Shown one piece after another: positions 27,359 through 36,943 of a stretch of 64,000 bases of DNA. How positions within the stretch are numbered: position 1 is the first letter of the stretch; every line of letters starts with the position of its first letter. Source of the DNA: Frigidibacter sp. SD6-1 (lineage in GTDB: Bacteria; Pseudomonadota; Alphaproteobacteria; Rhodobacterales; Rhodobacteraceae); the NCBI RefSeq assembly GCF_030143255.1, contig NZ_JARJNR010000003.1, positions 248,001 through 312,000 of the forward strand, written 5' to 3'. Position numbers and translations under genes: made by a program. Under the pieces are notes generated by a model. It did not search any database. It saw only the letters and a list, made by a program, of their open reading frames with translations, and had not been told where the DNA came from.

Positions 27359-28477
27359 ATGAGCACATCCCCGGCGAATATGGAAATCAACGACGTCCTT
27401 TCCTCGATCCGGCGGCTGGTGGCCGAGCGTCGGCACGTGATGCCCGACGAGGCAGCGCAGGCTGGCGGCGCGGCTGCAGCGCCCGCTTCGGCTGCCCCGT
27501 CTGTTTCCGCGCCCGCTGCTCTGGCCGAGAGTGCCGACAGCCGCCTTGTGCTGACCGCTGCCCACCGCATCCCCGCCGAGGATGCCGCGCCTGCCGTCGC
27601 GTCCGGGACGGCCGCCGAATGGGAGGCCGATATCGCCGCCGAGGTAGAGGAGACGCCGCTCCTCCTCGACCTGCCGCCGGAGGTCGAGGCCGAGCCGCTT
27701 CTGGCGGAGGCGGCATCCCTGGAAGAAACCATCGCCGAACTGGAAGCCGCCGTCGCCGATATCGATGAGCCCTTTGAACCCGATCTTGGCGATGCCGAGG
27801 CCCTGGAGGATGCTGACTGGACGGCGGACGCCGCCGATCCCGCGCCGGAGGCCGCCAGCCGGGCGGGAGAAGCGCCTGCAGAGCAGAAGCCGTCAGGCTT
27901 CCACGGGATCATGGCCGGTTTCGAAATGTCGGCGCCCGAAGACCGCCTCGATGCGCCGATCATCGGTGATATTGCGATGCCGCTCATGCGTCGCGGCGAC
28001 AGCTGGCGTGTCTCGCTCTCGCCCGCGGCCCCCGAAGGCGATCTGTCCGAGCCGCCGGGCAGCGCAACTCCGGTCGCCGACGACATCAGCGGCGCGGCGC
28101 AGGATCTTTCCGAAAGCCTGTCTGACGGCAGCGGTGACCCCGAAAGCCGGGATGAGCAGCCCCTCGGCGACGCCGCACAGGCGCAAGCGGTCGAACCTGC
28201 TGGTCGGCTGCATCTGTCGCTGACGGCCGTTGCCCTGCCGGACGTTGCAGACGACACGCCCGAGGACGGGGAAGACAGCCTTCTCGCGGACGAGCTGGAC
28301 GAGGCTGCCGCGCCGTGGCCCGACGAGGAAGCCGGGAAGGCCGCCGGACAGTCGGACGGCATGTTACGCGACCTGATCGCCGACATCCTGCGCGAGGAGA
28401 TGCAGGGCGAGTTCGGTGCCCGCCTTGTCAGCCGCATCGAGGCAGCCATCGCCGAGGCGCTGCAGACGCGCCGGTGA
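27359..28477 (+). CDS. PopZ-like polar organizing protein (DUF2497 type)
   Basis: The 372-residue protein is mostly a disordered, acidic, alanine- and glutamate-rich region between two short conserved ends. The N-terminus MEINDVLSSIRRLVAE matches the PopZ start MEEILASIRRII in style, and the C-terminus LRDLIADILREEMQGEF leads into an amphipathic helix. PopZ forms condensates at cell poles and anchors the centromere complex in Caulobacter, where it is 177 residues and lies near valS. The pcm-tolC-popZ-valS order is common in alphaproteobacteria and supports the call, although valS is displaced by about 4 kb here. Length about twice that of Caulobacter PopZ is odd. Confidence 0.6.
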   Translation: MSTSPANMEINDVLSSIRRLVAERRHVMPDEAAQAGGAAAAPASAAPSVSAPAALAESADSRLVLTAAHRIPAEDAAPAVASGTAAEWEADIAAEVEETPLLLDLPPEVEAEPLLAEAASLEETIAELEAAVADIDEPFEPDLGDAEALEDADWTADAADPAPEAASRAGEAPAEQKPSGFHGIMAGFEMSAPEDRLDAPIIGDIAMPLMRRGDSWRVSLSPAAPEGDLSEPPGSATPVADDISGAAQDLSESLSDGSGDPESRDEQPLGDAAQAQAVEPAGRLHLSLTAVALPDVADDTPEDGEDSLLADELDEAAAPWPDEEAGKAAGQSDGMLRDLIADILREEMQGEFGARLVSRIEAAIAEALQTRR

Positions 28478-28538
28478 GGGCAGCGGTCCGTCACCGGCCC
28501 TTGCCAGCAAGCAACGGGCGGCGCACTCTGCCGCCGCC

Positions 28539-29108
28539 ATGAACACGCCCGCCCATCTTCTCTTCGGCGCCGCGCTCTTCGCGCGCCCGTCGCACCCGGG
28601 AACGACCGTCGCCGCTGTTCTCGGCGCGCTTGTACCCGACCTGTCGCTGTATCTCATGGCCACGGCCTCGATCTGGCTCATGGGCATCCCGGCAGAGCGG
28701 GTGTTCCGAGAGCTTTATTTCTCGACCGAATGGCAGGCGGTTTTTGCAGTCGATAACAGTATCCCGCTCTGGGGCATCGTCCTGGCCTTCGCCCTTTGGC
28801 GGGGCAGGACCGCTGTCATCGCCTTCGCGGCGGCGGGGCTTTTGCATGTGACCTGCGACCTCGTGCTGCACAACGAGGATGCACGCCGCCATTTCTGGCC
28901 GGTGTCTGACTGGATGTTCCGCAGCCCGGTCAGCTACTGGGATCCGCGCCACCATGGCCAGATTGTCGCGCCGGTCGAAATGGCGCTCGCGATTCTCTGC
29001 ACCGCCTGGCTCTGGCGGCGTTTCTCGGGCTGGCGGGCGCGGGCTTTCTTCGCCGCGCTGCTCGCACTCGAACTCACGCCGCACCTGATGTTCCACTATC
29101 TGCTCTGA
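28539..29108 (+). CDS. Small polytopic membrane protein of unknown function
   Basis: The 189-residue product starts MNTPAHLLFGAALFARPS and has about five hydrophobic helices. The early histidine, the motif GALVPDLSLYLM and the later VTCDLVLHNEDARRHFWPVSDW are histidine- and aspartate-rich and resemble the YbcI/DUF457-type membrane metal-dependent hydrolases. Relatives in this order are sometimes labelled cobalamin biosynthesis protein, for which I see no support here. It follows the PopZ-like gene by 61 bases and ends at a terminator hairpin. Confidence 0.7.
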   Translation: MNTPAHLLFGAALFARPSHPGTTVAAVLGALVPDLSLYLMATASIWLMGIPAERVFRELYFSTEWQAVFAVDNSIPLWGIVLAFALWRGRTAVIAFAAAGLLHVTCDLVLHNEDARRHFWPVSDWMFRSPVSYWDPRHHGQIVAPVEMALAILCTAWLWRRFSGWRARAFFAALLALELTPHLMFHYLL

Positions 29109-29123
29109 CCCGGACACGAAAAC

Positions 29124-29141
29124 GCGCGCCCTTGGGCGCGC
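29124..29141. terminator. Bidirectional terminator hairpin
   Basis: GCGCGCCC and GGGCGCGC form an 8-bp stem between two convergent genes, 15 bases past the upstream stop codon. The very short loop and lack of T-run leave its efficiency uncertain. Confidence 0.55.
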
Positions 29142-29167
29142 TGTGTGACCGGACTGCCGGGCGCTGA

Positions 29168-29488
29168 TCAGGCCGCTTCGGCCTCTTCCGCGGCATGACG
29201 GCGTTCGCTTTCCTCGCGCGACAGCGCGACCGAGGTGCGCACGCCCTTGCCCACGAATTCCATCAGGCCCTTCACCACCCGCTCGTTCGGGTCGATCCCC
29301 GCGCAGGACAGAACCTCGCGGCCATCGCGCGACCGCGCCCAGCGGGCGATCTGGTCGGGGCCGTTGCCGTATTTCTTGTCATCGGCGATCGCATCGTCGA
29401 GCGCAGCCAGAACCACCGCGGCAAAGAGTTTGCGCGACCGCTGACCCTGCTCGTAATTGAAAGCCGTACCATCCACGAAGTCGCGCAT
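29168..29488 (-). CDS. DUF6280 family small protein
   Basis: The 106-residue protein begins MRDFVDGTAFNYEQGQRSRKLF and contains KKYGNGPDQIARWARSRDGREVL and a charged C-terminus SREESERRHAAEEAEAA. I recognise it as the DUF6280 family, restricted to Rhodobacterales-like bacteria, with no known function. The ATG at 29488 was chosen over 29584 because the extension is AT-rich and not protein-like. The 250 bases upstream are relatively AT-rich and probably hold its promoter; no other gene is seen there. Confidence 0.75.
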   Translation of the reverse strand: MRDFVDGTAFNYEQGQRSRKLFAAVVLAALDDAIADDKKYGNGPDQIARWARSRDGREVLSCAGIDPNERVVKGLMEFVGKGVRTSVALSREESERRHAAEEAEAA

Positions 29489-29740
29489 TCCATTCGTCCT
29501 GTTATTGCTCTTGCGTTTCCCGAAGTGCCGTGAATATGACGATTTATTCGTGATTCGGTATTTCTGGTTTCGAATGCCTGTCATGCGCCTGACGCATGGC
29601 TTTGCGGTCGCAGCATCAATATCTGGCTGAAGTTACCGCAAACGCAGGTCCAGATATGGGGAGGTTCTTCGCCGCGTCAAGTCGCCCATGCGATTCTTTT
29701 GCGGATTTGACCAGACGGTCGATCAAGAACCCGATCGAGG

Positions 29741-30493
29741 CTACGCGCGCCGAACCGTGGCTTCTCCCGCCCGCATTTTGCCCTCCGCCCGGTCAAATCG
29801 CAGGTAGGCGATCGCATTATTGCCGGAACGTGTACAAATCTCCCCCGCTTCCTTGCCGTCCGCAAGGATCGGGGTGCCAGGTGCTGCCTCCCCGGCGATC
29901 TCGACCCGGGCAAGACCCTTGCGCAGCTCGGTCTTGTGCTTCATCCGCGCGGTGACCTCCTGCCCGACATAGCAGCCCTTGCGGAAATCGACACCGTTCA
30001 ACCGCTCGAACCCCATTTCCAGAATATAGCTGTCATCGGGATGCAATTCGGTCAGGCTTTCGGGGATCAGCTCGGCCACGCGTATCGCATCCCAGTCGGT
30101 GGTCGGCGCGGCGCCGGGACCATTCGCCACGGCACGCCAGCCCATCGCCGGATGGCGCGGATCGGGGAATGCACCCGCAGGGGCGGGCCCAAGGCCGCGA
30201 TGGACGTGAAGTGCGGTGCGCTCGAGCGTGACATCGGCCCGCAGCCGGTAGAGTGACAGGCGGCGCACCAGCCCTTCGGCTAGCGGTTCGGCCACGTCGA
30301 GCAGCACTGCCTCCTCGGCCGGGTAGAGGAAGAAATCGGCCAGGTACTTGCCTTGCGGGGTCAGAAGGGCTGCATAAACCGCCCCGTCTTGGAGCCTGCG
30401 CAGGTCGTTGGTGACAAGCCCCTGCAGGAAGCTTTCGCGATCCTTGCCGCTGATGCGGATGATGGTCCGGCCCGGGGCCTCTTCGCCTGTCAT
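29741..30493 (-). CDS. ygfZ: Folate-binding protein YgfZ
   Basis: The 250-residue protein belongs to the GcvT-like family that binds tetrahydrofolate and helps iron-sulfur enzymes mature. The family motif K-G-C-Y-x-G-Q-E appears as KGCYVGQEVTARM near residues 180-192, and IRISGKDRESFLQGLVTNDL at the N-terminus. The ATG at 30493 has AGGAGGG three bases away and was preferred over 30538. It is divergent from the aminotransferase gene, 117 bases apart. Confidence 0.9.
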   Translation of the reverse strand: MTGEEAPGRTIIRISGKDRESFLQGLVTNDLRRLQDGAVYAALLTPQGKYLADFFLYPAEEAVLLDVAEPLAEGLVRRLSLYRLRADVTLERTALHVHRGLGPAPAGAFPDPRHPAMGWRAVANGPGAAPTTDWDAIRVAELIPESLTELHPDDSYILEMGFERLNGVDFRKGCYVGQEVTARMKHKTELRKGLARVEIAGEAAPGTPILADGKEAGEICTRSGNNAIAYLRFDRAEGKMRAGEATVRRA

Positions 30494-30610
30494 GATCCCT
30501 CCTGTCGCGAGGCCAAGATATAGCGCAGGCTCCGGCATGCGAAAGGGGCGGGGCGCATTGTCTTCTCAACGGACGCGTCGTAGCGTCGCGCCGACTGTAG
30601 GAGCTTTCCC

Positions 30611-31810
30611 ATGAACCTGTCGCAGGGCCGTCGCTATCTGGCCATCCCCGGCCCGTCCGTCATGCCCGACCGGGTGCTGAGTGCCATGCACCGTGCGGCG
30701 CCCAATATCTATGAGGGGCCGCTGCATGACCTGACCGCAAGGATCATGGCCGACCTGCGCCGGGTGGCCCGCACCTCGGCCCATGTGGCGATCTATATCG
30801 TCAACGGCCATGGCGCGTGGGAGGCGGCGAATGCCAACCTCTTCTCGCGCGGCGACAGGGCGCTGGTGGCTTCGACCGGCCAGTTCGGGTTGAGCTGGGC
30901 CAATTCGGTCCGCCGCATGGGGGTCGAGGTCGAGTTTCTGGATTTCGGCCGCTCGGCGAAGGCCGACGCGGGCCGGATCGAGGCGGCGCTGCGGGCTGAT
31001 CGCGGCGGCCGGATCAAAGCGGTGCTCCTGACCCATACCGACACCGCCTCGACCGTCAGGAATGACGTGGCAGAGGTGCGGGCGGCGATCGACGCGGCGG
31101 GGCATCCGGCCCTTCTGGCGGTCGATTGCATCGCCTCGATGGGCTGCGATCCGTTCCTGATGGATGAATGGGGTGTCGATGTTGCCGTGGCGGCGAGCCA
31201 GAAGGGGCTGATGGTGCCGCCGGGTCTCGGCTTTGTCTGGTTCTCCGACAAGGCGCTTGCCGCCTGCAAGGGATCGGACCTCAGGACGCCCTACTGGGAC
31301 TGGGAGCCGCGCGCCTTTGCCGAGGAATATTGGCAGCATTTCTGCGGGACCGCGCCCACGCATCATCTGTTCGGCCTGGGCGAGGCGCTGACGATGATCC
31401 TCGACGAGGAGGGGCTTTCAAATGTCTGGGCGCGGCACGAACGTTTGGCGCGCGCGGTCTGGGCCGCGGTCGATGCCTGGGGGACGGGCGGTGACATCGC
31501 GCTGAACGTGGCGGCGCCGGACCAGCGCGGCACATCGGTGACGGCGGTGCGCTTCGGCGGCGGGGCGGGCGGCAGGTTGCGCCGCTGGAGCGAGGAGGTG
31601 GCGGGGGTGACGCTGGGCATCCCGCTCGGCATGGCGCACTCGAACGAGCCCGCCTATGGCGACTATCTCAGGATCGGTCATATGGGTCATGTGAATGCCC
31701 ATATGGTGCTAGGCGTCCTGTCGGTGATCGAGGCGGGAATGAAAGCCCTGCAAGTGGCGCACGGCGCAGGCGCGCTAGACGCGGCTACGGCGATGATCGC
31801 CGGGGCGTGA
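30611..31810 (+). CDS. Alanine/serine-glyoxylate aminotransferase family protein
   Basis: The 399-residue class V aminotransferase uses PLP bound to a lysine in AASQKGLMVPPGLG near residue 198. Other landmarks are IPGPSVMPDRVLSAM at the start, YEGPLHDLTARI, VNGHGAWEAANANLFSRGD, THTDTASTVRND and the C-terminal YLRIGHMGHVN. Members convert glyoxylate to glycine with alanine or serine as donor, a step in photorespiration-like or serine-cycle metabolism. The ATG follows TAGGAG. It converges on hisC with three bases between stops. Confidence 0.88.
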   Translation: MNLSQGRRYLAIPGPSVMPDRVLSAMHRAAPNIYEGPLHDLTARIMADLRRVARTSAHVAIYIVNGHGAWEAANANLFSRGDRALVASTGQFGLSWANSVRRMGVEVEFLDFGRSAKADAGRIEAALRADRGGRIKAVLLTHTDTASTVRNDVAEVRAAIDAAGHPALLAVDCIASMGCDPFLMDEWGVDVAVAASQKGLMVPPGLGFVWFSDKALAACKGSDLRTPYWDWEPRAFAEEYWQHFCGTAPTHHLFGLGEALTMILDEEGLSNVWARHERLARAVWAAVDAWGTGGDIALNVAAPDQRGTSVTAVRFGGGAGGRLRRWSEEVAGVTLGIPLGMAHSNEPAYGDYLRIGHMGHVNAHMVLGVLSVIEAGMKALQVAHGAGALDAATAMIAGA

Positions 31811-31813
31811 GGC

Positions 31814-32920
31814 TCAGGACGAGGCCCGCGCGGCCTCAAGGGCCCGTGGCAATGCCTCGGCGAAGGCGGCGAGGTCTTCGGGGCGGCCGCAGCTCACACG
31901 TATGCAACGGTCGTGCGGGGCAACGAAGGGCATTCGGACGAAGATATCGCGGGCGATGAGTTCGGCGACGAGGCGGCGGGCGAAGGCGCCGTCGCGCCCG
32001 GCGTCGATGGTGACGAAATTGGTCGCCGACGGCAGCGGGGCGAGACCGTTGGCTTCGGCGATCCGGGCGATTTCCGTGCGGGCCGCTTCTACGGCGGCGC
32101 GGGTGCGAGGCAAGTGGCCACTGTCTGCAAGCGCGGCGAGGGCGCCCGCTTGGGAGATGCGGGACATGCCGAAATGGTTGCGGATCTTGTCGAAGGCGCG
32201 GATGAGGTCGGGATGGCCGATCGCATAGCCGACCCGGGCGCCGGCCATGCCGTAAGCTTTCGAGAAGGTACGCATGCGGATGACATTCGGGTTCGCGGGG
32301 GCGAGGGCGGGGGCGGTGCCGTCGGGGGCGAACTCGACATAGGCTTCGTCAAGGACGAGGAGGCAGGCCTCGGGCACGGCGTCGATCATCTGCTGGACGG
32401 TTTCGGCCGGGTGCCATGAGCCCATCGGATTGTCGGGGTTGGCGAGGTAGATGAGTTTCGCGCCGGTTTCGCGGGCCTTGGCGATCAGGCCCTCGGGGTC
32501 TTCCCGGTCGCCCTTGTAGGGGACCTTGTGGAGGGTGCCGCCGAAGCCCGCGACATGGAAGTTGAAGGTAGGGTAGGCGCCGTCCGAGGTCACAACCGGA
32601 TCGTCGGGGCCGATGAGGAGGCGGCAGAGATAGCCGAGGAGGCCGTCGATCCCTTCGCCAATCACGATATTTTCCGCAGCGATCCCATGATGGTGCGCAA
32701 GTGCCTGCTTCAGGTCGTGGTTTTCGGGGTCGCCGTACATCCAGACGTCGCGGGCGGCCTTTTCCATGGCCGCGACGGCCATGGGCGAGGGCCCGAAGAT
32801 ATTCTCGTTCGCGCCGAGGCGGGCGGTGAAGGCACGGCTGCGGGCGCGTTCCTGGGTTTCGGGGCCGACGAAGGGGACGGTCGAGGGGAGGCTGTCGACG
32901 AGGGGCGTGAAGCGGGGCAT
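31814..32920 (-). CDS. hisC: Histidinol-phosphate aminotransferase-like PLP enzyme
   Basis: The 368-residue fold-type I aminotransferase contains the PLP lysine in MRTFSKAYGMAGARVGYAIG near residue 218, IYLANPDNPMGSWH and VLDEAYVEFAPDG. HisC makes histidinol phosphate in histidine synthesis, but close relatives act on aromatic amino acids, and no other his gene is nearby, so its main substrate is less sure. It lies downstream of valS on the same strand with the repeat element copy B between them. Confidence 0.8.
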   Translation of the reverse strand: MPRFTPLVDSLPSTVPFVGPETQERARSRAFTARLGANENIFGPSPMAVAAMEKAARDVWMYGDPENHDLKQALAHHHGIAAENIVIGEGIDGLLGYLCRLLIGPDDPVVTSDGAYPTFNFHVAGFGGTLHKVPYKGDREDPEGLIAKARETGAKLIYLANPDNPMGSWHPAETVQQMIDAVPEACLLVLDEAYVEFAPDGTAPALAPANPNVIRMRTFSKAYGMAGARVGYAIGHPDLIRAFDKIRNHFGMSRISQAGALAALADSGHLPRTRAAVEAARTEIARIAEANGLAPLPSATNFVTIDAGRDGAFARRLVAELIARDIFVRMPFVAPHDRCIRVSCGRPEDLAAFAEALPRALEAARASS

Positions 32921-32941
32921 CGGTCCTCCTATTGGCGAAGG

Positions 32942-32990
32942 CCGGGGGCTCTGCCCCCGGACCCCCGAGGTATTTGGGCCAAGATGAATG
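32942..32990 (+). repeat. Recurrent intergenic element, copy B
   Basis: The hairpin CCGGGGGCTCTGCCCCCGG (32942-32960) is followed by ACCCCCGAGGTATTTGGGCC and AAGATGAATGGG. It fills the valS-hisC spacer and has the same order of parts as the copies at 621 and 59848. Confidence 0.7.
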
Positions 32991-32992
32991 GG

Positions 32993-35900
32993 TCAGACTG
33001 CTTCGGAAAGACGGGTTAGCGCCGCTTTCAGTTTGGCGGCTTCTTCCTCGTTGAGGGCGAGGTTGGCGCGGGTTTCCTCGATGACTTCTTCGGGCGCGGA
33101 GGCCACGAATTTCGGGTTGTTCAGACGTCCGCGCAGGCCGGACATGTCTTTCTCGAGCTTCTCCAAAGTCTTGGAAAGACGGGTCTTTTCGGCGCCGATG
33201 TCGATGATGCCTTCGAGGGGAAGGGCGAAAGCGCCGCCTTCGACCGGGATGGTGATCGCGCCTTTCGGGGCGGTGCCTTCGCTCAGGCCGTCGATGCGGG
33301 CGAGGCGGTCGATGATGGCGCGGTTGCGGGTGAGCGCCGCGCGGCCCTTGTCGTCGAGGGCGGTCAGGATCATCGGCAGTTTGAGGCCCACCGGCACGCG
33401 CATCTGGGTGCGGGCGGAGCGCACTTCCTCGATCAGGCGGATGACCCAGTTCATCTCGGCATCCGCCGTTTCGTCAATGATTTCAGCGCCGTAGGTTGGC
33501 CAGTCGGCATGGACGAGCATCTTGGCGCGCTCGCCGGTCAGGCCCCAGAGTTCCTCGGTGATGAAGGGCATGATCGGGTGCATGAGGATGTAGCACTGGT
33601 CGAGCACCCAGGCCATGGTGGCCCTTGTTTCGTTGGCAAAATCGCCGTCCATCAGGGGCTTGGCAAACTCGACGTACCAGTCGCAGACCTTGCCCCAGAC
33701 GAACTTGTAAAGCGCGTCCGCCGCGTCGTTGAAGCGGAAGGCTTCCAGCGCCTCGTCCACGGCGAGGCGGGCGCGCGCCGTCTCGCCGATGATCCAGCGA
33801 TTGACGGTATGGCTGGCGTCGGGCATCCGTCCCGCATCCGTCCCGACAACGTCCCGACAAAGGGCGGCGTTCATTTCGGCGAAGCGGGTGGCGTTCCAGA
33901 GTTTCGTGCCGAAGTTCCGGTAGCCCGCGATGCGGTTCATGTCGGCCTTCAGCACACCGCCGAGCGAGGCCATGGCGGCGTTCGCGAACCTGAGGGCGTC
34001 GGCGCCGTATTCGTCTATGATCTCGAGCGGGTCGATGACATTGCCCAACGACTTCGACATCTTCTTGCCCTTGGCGTCGCGGACGAGGCCGTGGAGGTAG
34101 ACGGTGTGGAAGGGGATTTCGCCGACGACGGCCAGTTGCATCATCATCATCCGGGCGACCCAGAAGAAGAGGATATCCTGGCCCGTGATCAGGACCGAGG
34201 TGGGGAAGTATTTTTGCAGTTCGGGCGTATCCTCGGGCCAGCCGAGGGTGCCGATGGGCCAGAGGCCGGAGGAGAACCAGGTGTCGAGGACATCGGGGTC
34301 GCGCCACACGGAGATGGCGCTGCTTGGATCCTTACCCGCTTCCCATGCATCAAACGCTTCGATGAGATTTCTTGCAGCTAGGCCATCCTTGGCACGTTGT
34401 TGCAGGCTGAAATCGGATGGTGGTCCTTCGACAAGGCGAGGACAAATCCCGTAGTGCCTCGTGAACTCGACGAGAGCTTCCTCTTCGTTAGGAGCGCAAA
34501 TCCGAAGCTCACTTCTCAAGTCAATAGTAACCGAACCATTCTCATCGCGCGACACGCCCGGCCCATACCACACCGGAATCTGATGCCCCCACCAGAGTTG
34601 GCGGGAGATGCACCAGGGTTCGATATTCTCCAGCCAGTGGTAATAGGTCTTCTCGCCCGACGGCGGGATGATCTTGGTCTTGCCCGAGCGCACCGCCTCG
34701 AGCGCCGGTTCGACGATCTTGGCTGTGTCGACGAACCATTGGTCGGTCAGCATCGGCTCGATCACCACCTTCGAGCGGTCGCCGTGCGGCTGCATCATCT
34801 TGTTCTGTTCGACGAGCGGGATGCGTTCCAGATGTTCGGCGCCGGTTTCCTTGTCGATCGACTTTTCCAGCACGGTGACGGCCAGCCCCTCGCGGGTGAT
34901 CTGGTCAATCACGCGCTTGCGGGCCTCGTAGCGGTCGAGGCCGCGCAGGTCGTCGGGGACGAGGTTGACCGCGTCGACCTCGGCCTCGGTCAGCGTCCGT
35001 TCGCCGCGCGCGACGGCATTGGCGATGGTGGCGGCTTCCGCATAGGGGGCGCCGTCGGCGCGCATCTGGGCGCGGGTGTCCATCAGCCGGTAGCAGGGGA
35101 TGTTGCCGCGCTTGGCGACGGCATAGTCGTTGAAGTCATGCGCGCCGGTGATCTTCACGGCACCTGAGCCGAAGGTCGGGTCGGGATATTCGTCGGTGAT
35201 GATCGGGATGAGGCGACGGTGCTCCTTCGGCCCCACCGGAATTTCGCAGAGGAGGCCCACGATGGGCGCATAGCGTTCGTCGGACGGGTGGACGGCGACC
35301 GCGCCATCGCCCAGCATGGTTTCGGGCCGCGTGGTGGCGATGGAGATATAGTCGCGGGTCTCGCGGAAGGTGACGTTTCCGTCTTCATCCTTTTCCACAT
35401 ATTCATAGGTGGCGCCGCCCGCGAGCGGGTATTTGAAATGCCACATCTGGCCCTGGACCTCGATCTGCTCGACCTCGAGGTCGGAGATCGCGGTCTCAAA
35501 ATGGGGGTCCCAGTTCACCAGCCGCTTGCCGCGATAGATCAGGCCCTTGTTGTAGAGATCGACGAAGACCTTGATGACGGCATCGTGGAAGTTGCCGTCC
35601 TCGCCGGGCGGGCAATTGGGCGCGCCGGACATGGTGAAGGCCTCGCGGTCCCAGTCGCAGGAGCAGCCGAGGCGCTGGAGCTGGCCGACGATATTGCCGC
35701 GCGATTTCTGCTTTTGCTGCCAGACGCGGGCGGTGAAGGCCTCGCGCCCCATGTCACGGCGGCCCTTGTTGCCTTCCTGAGCCAGTTCGCGTTCGACGAC
35801 CATCTGGGTCGCGATGCCCGCATGGTCGGTGCCGGGCTGCCAGAGCGTGTCATGGCCGCGCATCCGGTGCCAGCGGATCAGGATGTCCTGCAGCGTGTTG

Positions 35901-36085
35901 TTGAACGCGTGCCCCATGTGAAGCGAGCCGGTGACGTTCGGCGGCGGGATGACGATGGAGAAGGCCTCGGCGCCCGGCTTTGCGTTGGCGCCGGCCGCGA
36001 AGGCCTTTTTCTCGATCCATTCGGCCGAGATGCGGGCCTCGGCCTCGGCGGGGGTGAAGGTCTTTTCCATCGGCATGTCAGTCAT
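32993..36085 (-). CDS. valS: Valyl-tRNA synthetase
   Basis: The 1030-residue class I enzyme charges tRNA-Val in the cytoplasm. The HIGH signature is [13 protein letters not shown] (near 49-61) and the KMSKS loop is [11 protein letters not shown] (near 675-685). The CP1 editing domain lies between, followed by an anticodon-binding region and a C-terminal coiled coil ([19 protein letters not shown]). Residues about 511-590 (34318-34556) are encoded by lower-GC DNA with codons that are rare nearby (AGA, ATT, CTA, CCA) and add a stretch, [16 protein letters not shown] and onward, before [12 protein letters not shown]. The rest is normal. Confidence 0.96.
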   Translation of the reverse strand: MTDMPMEKTFTPAEAEARISAEWIEKKAFAAGANAKPGAEAFSIVIPPPNVTGSLHMGHAFNNTLQDILIRWHRMRGHDTLWQPGTDHAGIATQMVVERELAQEGNKGRRDMGREAFTARVWQQKQKSRGNIVGQLQRLGCSCDWDREAFTMSGAPNCPPGEDGNFHDAVIKVFVDLYNKGLIYRGKRLVNWDPHFETAISDLEVEQIEVQGQMWHFKYPLAGGATYEYVEKDEDGNVTFRETRDYISIATTRPETMLGDGAVAVHPSDERYAPIVGLLCEIPVGPKEHRRLIPIITDEYPDPTFGSGAVKITGAHDFNDYAVAKRGNIPCYRLMDTRAQMRADGAPYAEAATIANAVARGERTLTEAEVDAVNLVPDDLRGLDRYEARKRVIDQITREGLAVTVLEKSIDKETGAEHLERIPLVEQNKMMQPHGDRSKVVIEPMLTDQWFVDTAKIVEPALEAVRSGKTKIIPPSGEKTYYHWLENIEPWCISRQLWWGHQIPVWYGPGVSRDENGSVTIDLRSELRICAPNEEEALVEFTRHYGICPRLVEGPPSDFSLQQRAKDGLAARNLIEAFDAWEAGKDPSSAISVWRDPDVLDTWFSSGLWPIGTLGWPEDTPELQKYFPTSVLITGQDILFFWVARMMMMQLAVVGEIPFHTVYLHGLVRDAKGKKMSKSLGNVIDPLEIIDEYGADALRFANAAMASLGGVLKADMNRIAGYRNFGTKLWNATRFAEMNAALCRDVVGTDAGRMPDASHTVNRWIIGETARARLAVDEALEAFRFNDAADALYKFVWGKVCDWYVEFAKPLMDGDFANETRATMAWVLDQCYILMHPIMPFITEELWGLTGERAKMLVHADWPTYGAEIIDETADAEMNWVIRLIEEVRSARTQMRVPVGLKLPMILTALDDKGRAALTRNRAIIDRLARIDGLSEGTAPKGAITIPVEGGAFALPLEGIIDIGAEKTRLSKTLEKLEKDMSGLRGRLNNPKFVASAPEEVIEETRANLALNEEEAAKLKAALTRLSEAV

Positions 36086-36158
36086 CCCTTGCTTACGCCT
36101 CCTCTAGCGGGAGAGAGGCGAAAGGCCAAGGGTTACGGATGCAGTGCTGGGTGAGAGG

Positions 36159-36923
36159 CTATTTCGGGCCGACGAGGGCGAAGGCCGCGCCCTGCGGGTC
36201 TTGCGCGACGCAGATGAAGGCGCCGCCGGGCACTTCCATCGGGCCGTTCAGCACGGTGCCGCCGTTCGCCGTGATCCGGCCGATTGCGGCGTCAATCCCG
36301 TCGGCGCCGAAATAGGGCAGCCAGAAGGGCACGCCCGGCCCCGGCATGCCGGGGGCGATGGCCATCATGCCGCCGATGTCCTGACCCTGATGGGAGAAGA
36401 GCTGGTAGGTGCCGATCGGGCCCATGTCCACCGCGGTCGAGGCTTTCCAGCCGAAGAGCCTGCCGTAGAAGGCGAGCCCGGCTTTGGGGTCGGAGGACAT
36501 CAGTTCGTGCCAGTTGCCGTGTCCGGTCTTCATCGGACCGAACGCCTCGCCCGCGTCGTCCATCGCGAGGATCGAGAAGGCGGCGCCCTGCGGGTCGGCC
36601 AGCGCGGCAAAGCGGCCGACGTCGGGGATGTCGGTCGGTTCCATGTAGACCGTGGCGCCATCGGCCCTGGCGCCCTTTGCAGCGGCATCGCAATCATCGA
36701 CGGCGAAATAGATGCCCCAGTTCGGCGGGATGCCGGGGGCGGGGGGCAGCATCATGCCGGCGACCATCGCCTCGCCCGCCTTCGCGATGCGGTAATCCAT
36801 GCCTTCCATGCCGCTGCCGGCGACCGTCCAGCCGATGACCGTTTCATAGAATCGCTGGGCGGCGTCCAGGTCGCCGGTCGTCAGTTCATACCAGCAGGGG
36901 GTTCCTTGCGCGGGTCTGGTCAT
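36159..36923 (-). CDS. Two-domain VOC (glyoxalase/bleomycin resistance) protein
   Basis: The 254-residue cytoplasmic protein repeats the VOC fold: TPCWYELTTGDLDAAQRFYE in the first half and GNWHELMSSDPKAGLAFYGRLFGW in the second. Each half carries the beta-alpha-beta-beta-beta pattern with histidine and glutamate metal ligands. Such proteins bind or modify small electrophiles; the substrate is unknown. It shares its strand with the glutathione transferase gene 20 bases upstream, suggesting a detoxification pair. Confidence 0.85.
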   Translation of the reverse strand: MTRPAQGTPCWYELTTGDLDAAQRFYETVIGWTVAGSGMEGMDYRIAKAGEAMVAGMMLPPAPGIPPNWGIYFAVDDCDAAAKGARADGATVYMEPTDIPDVGRFAALADPQGAAFSILAMDDAGEAFGPMKTGHGNWHELMSSDPKAGLAFYGRLFGWKASTAVDMGPIGTYQLFSHQGQDIGGMMAIAPGMPGPGVPFWLPYFGADGIDAAIGRITANGGTVLNGPMEVPGGAFICVAQDPQGAAFALVGPK

Positions 36924-36943
36924 GGCTTGTCCTTTCGGTCGGG

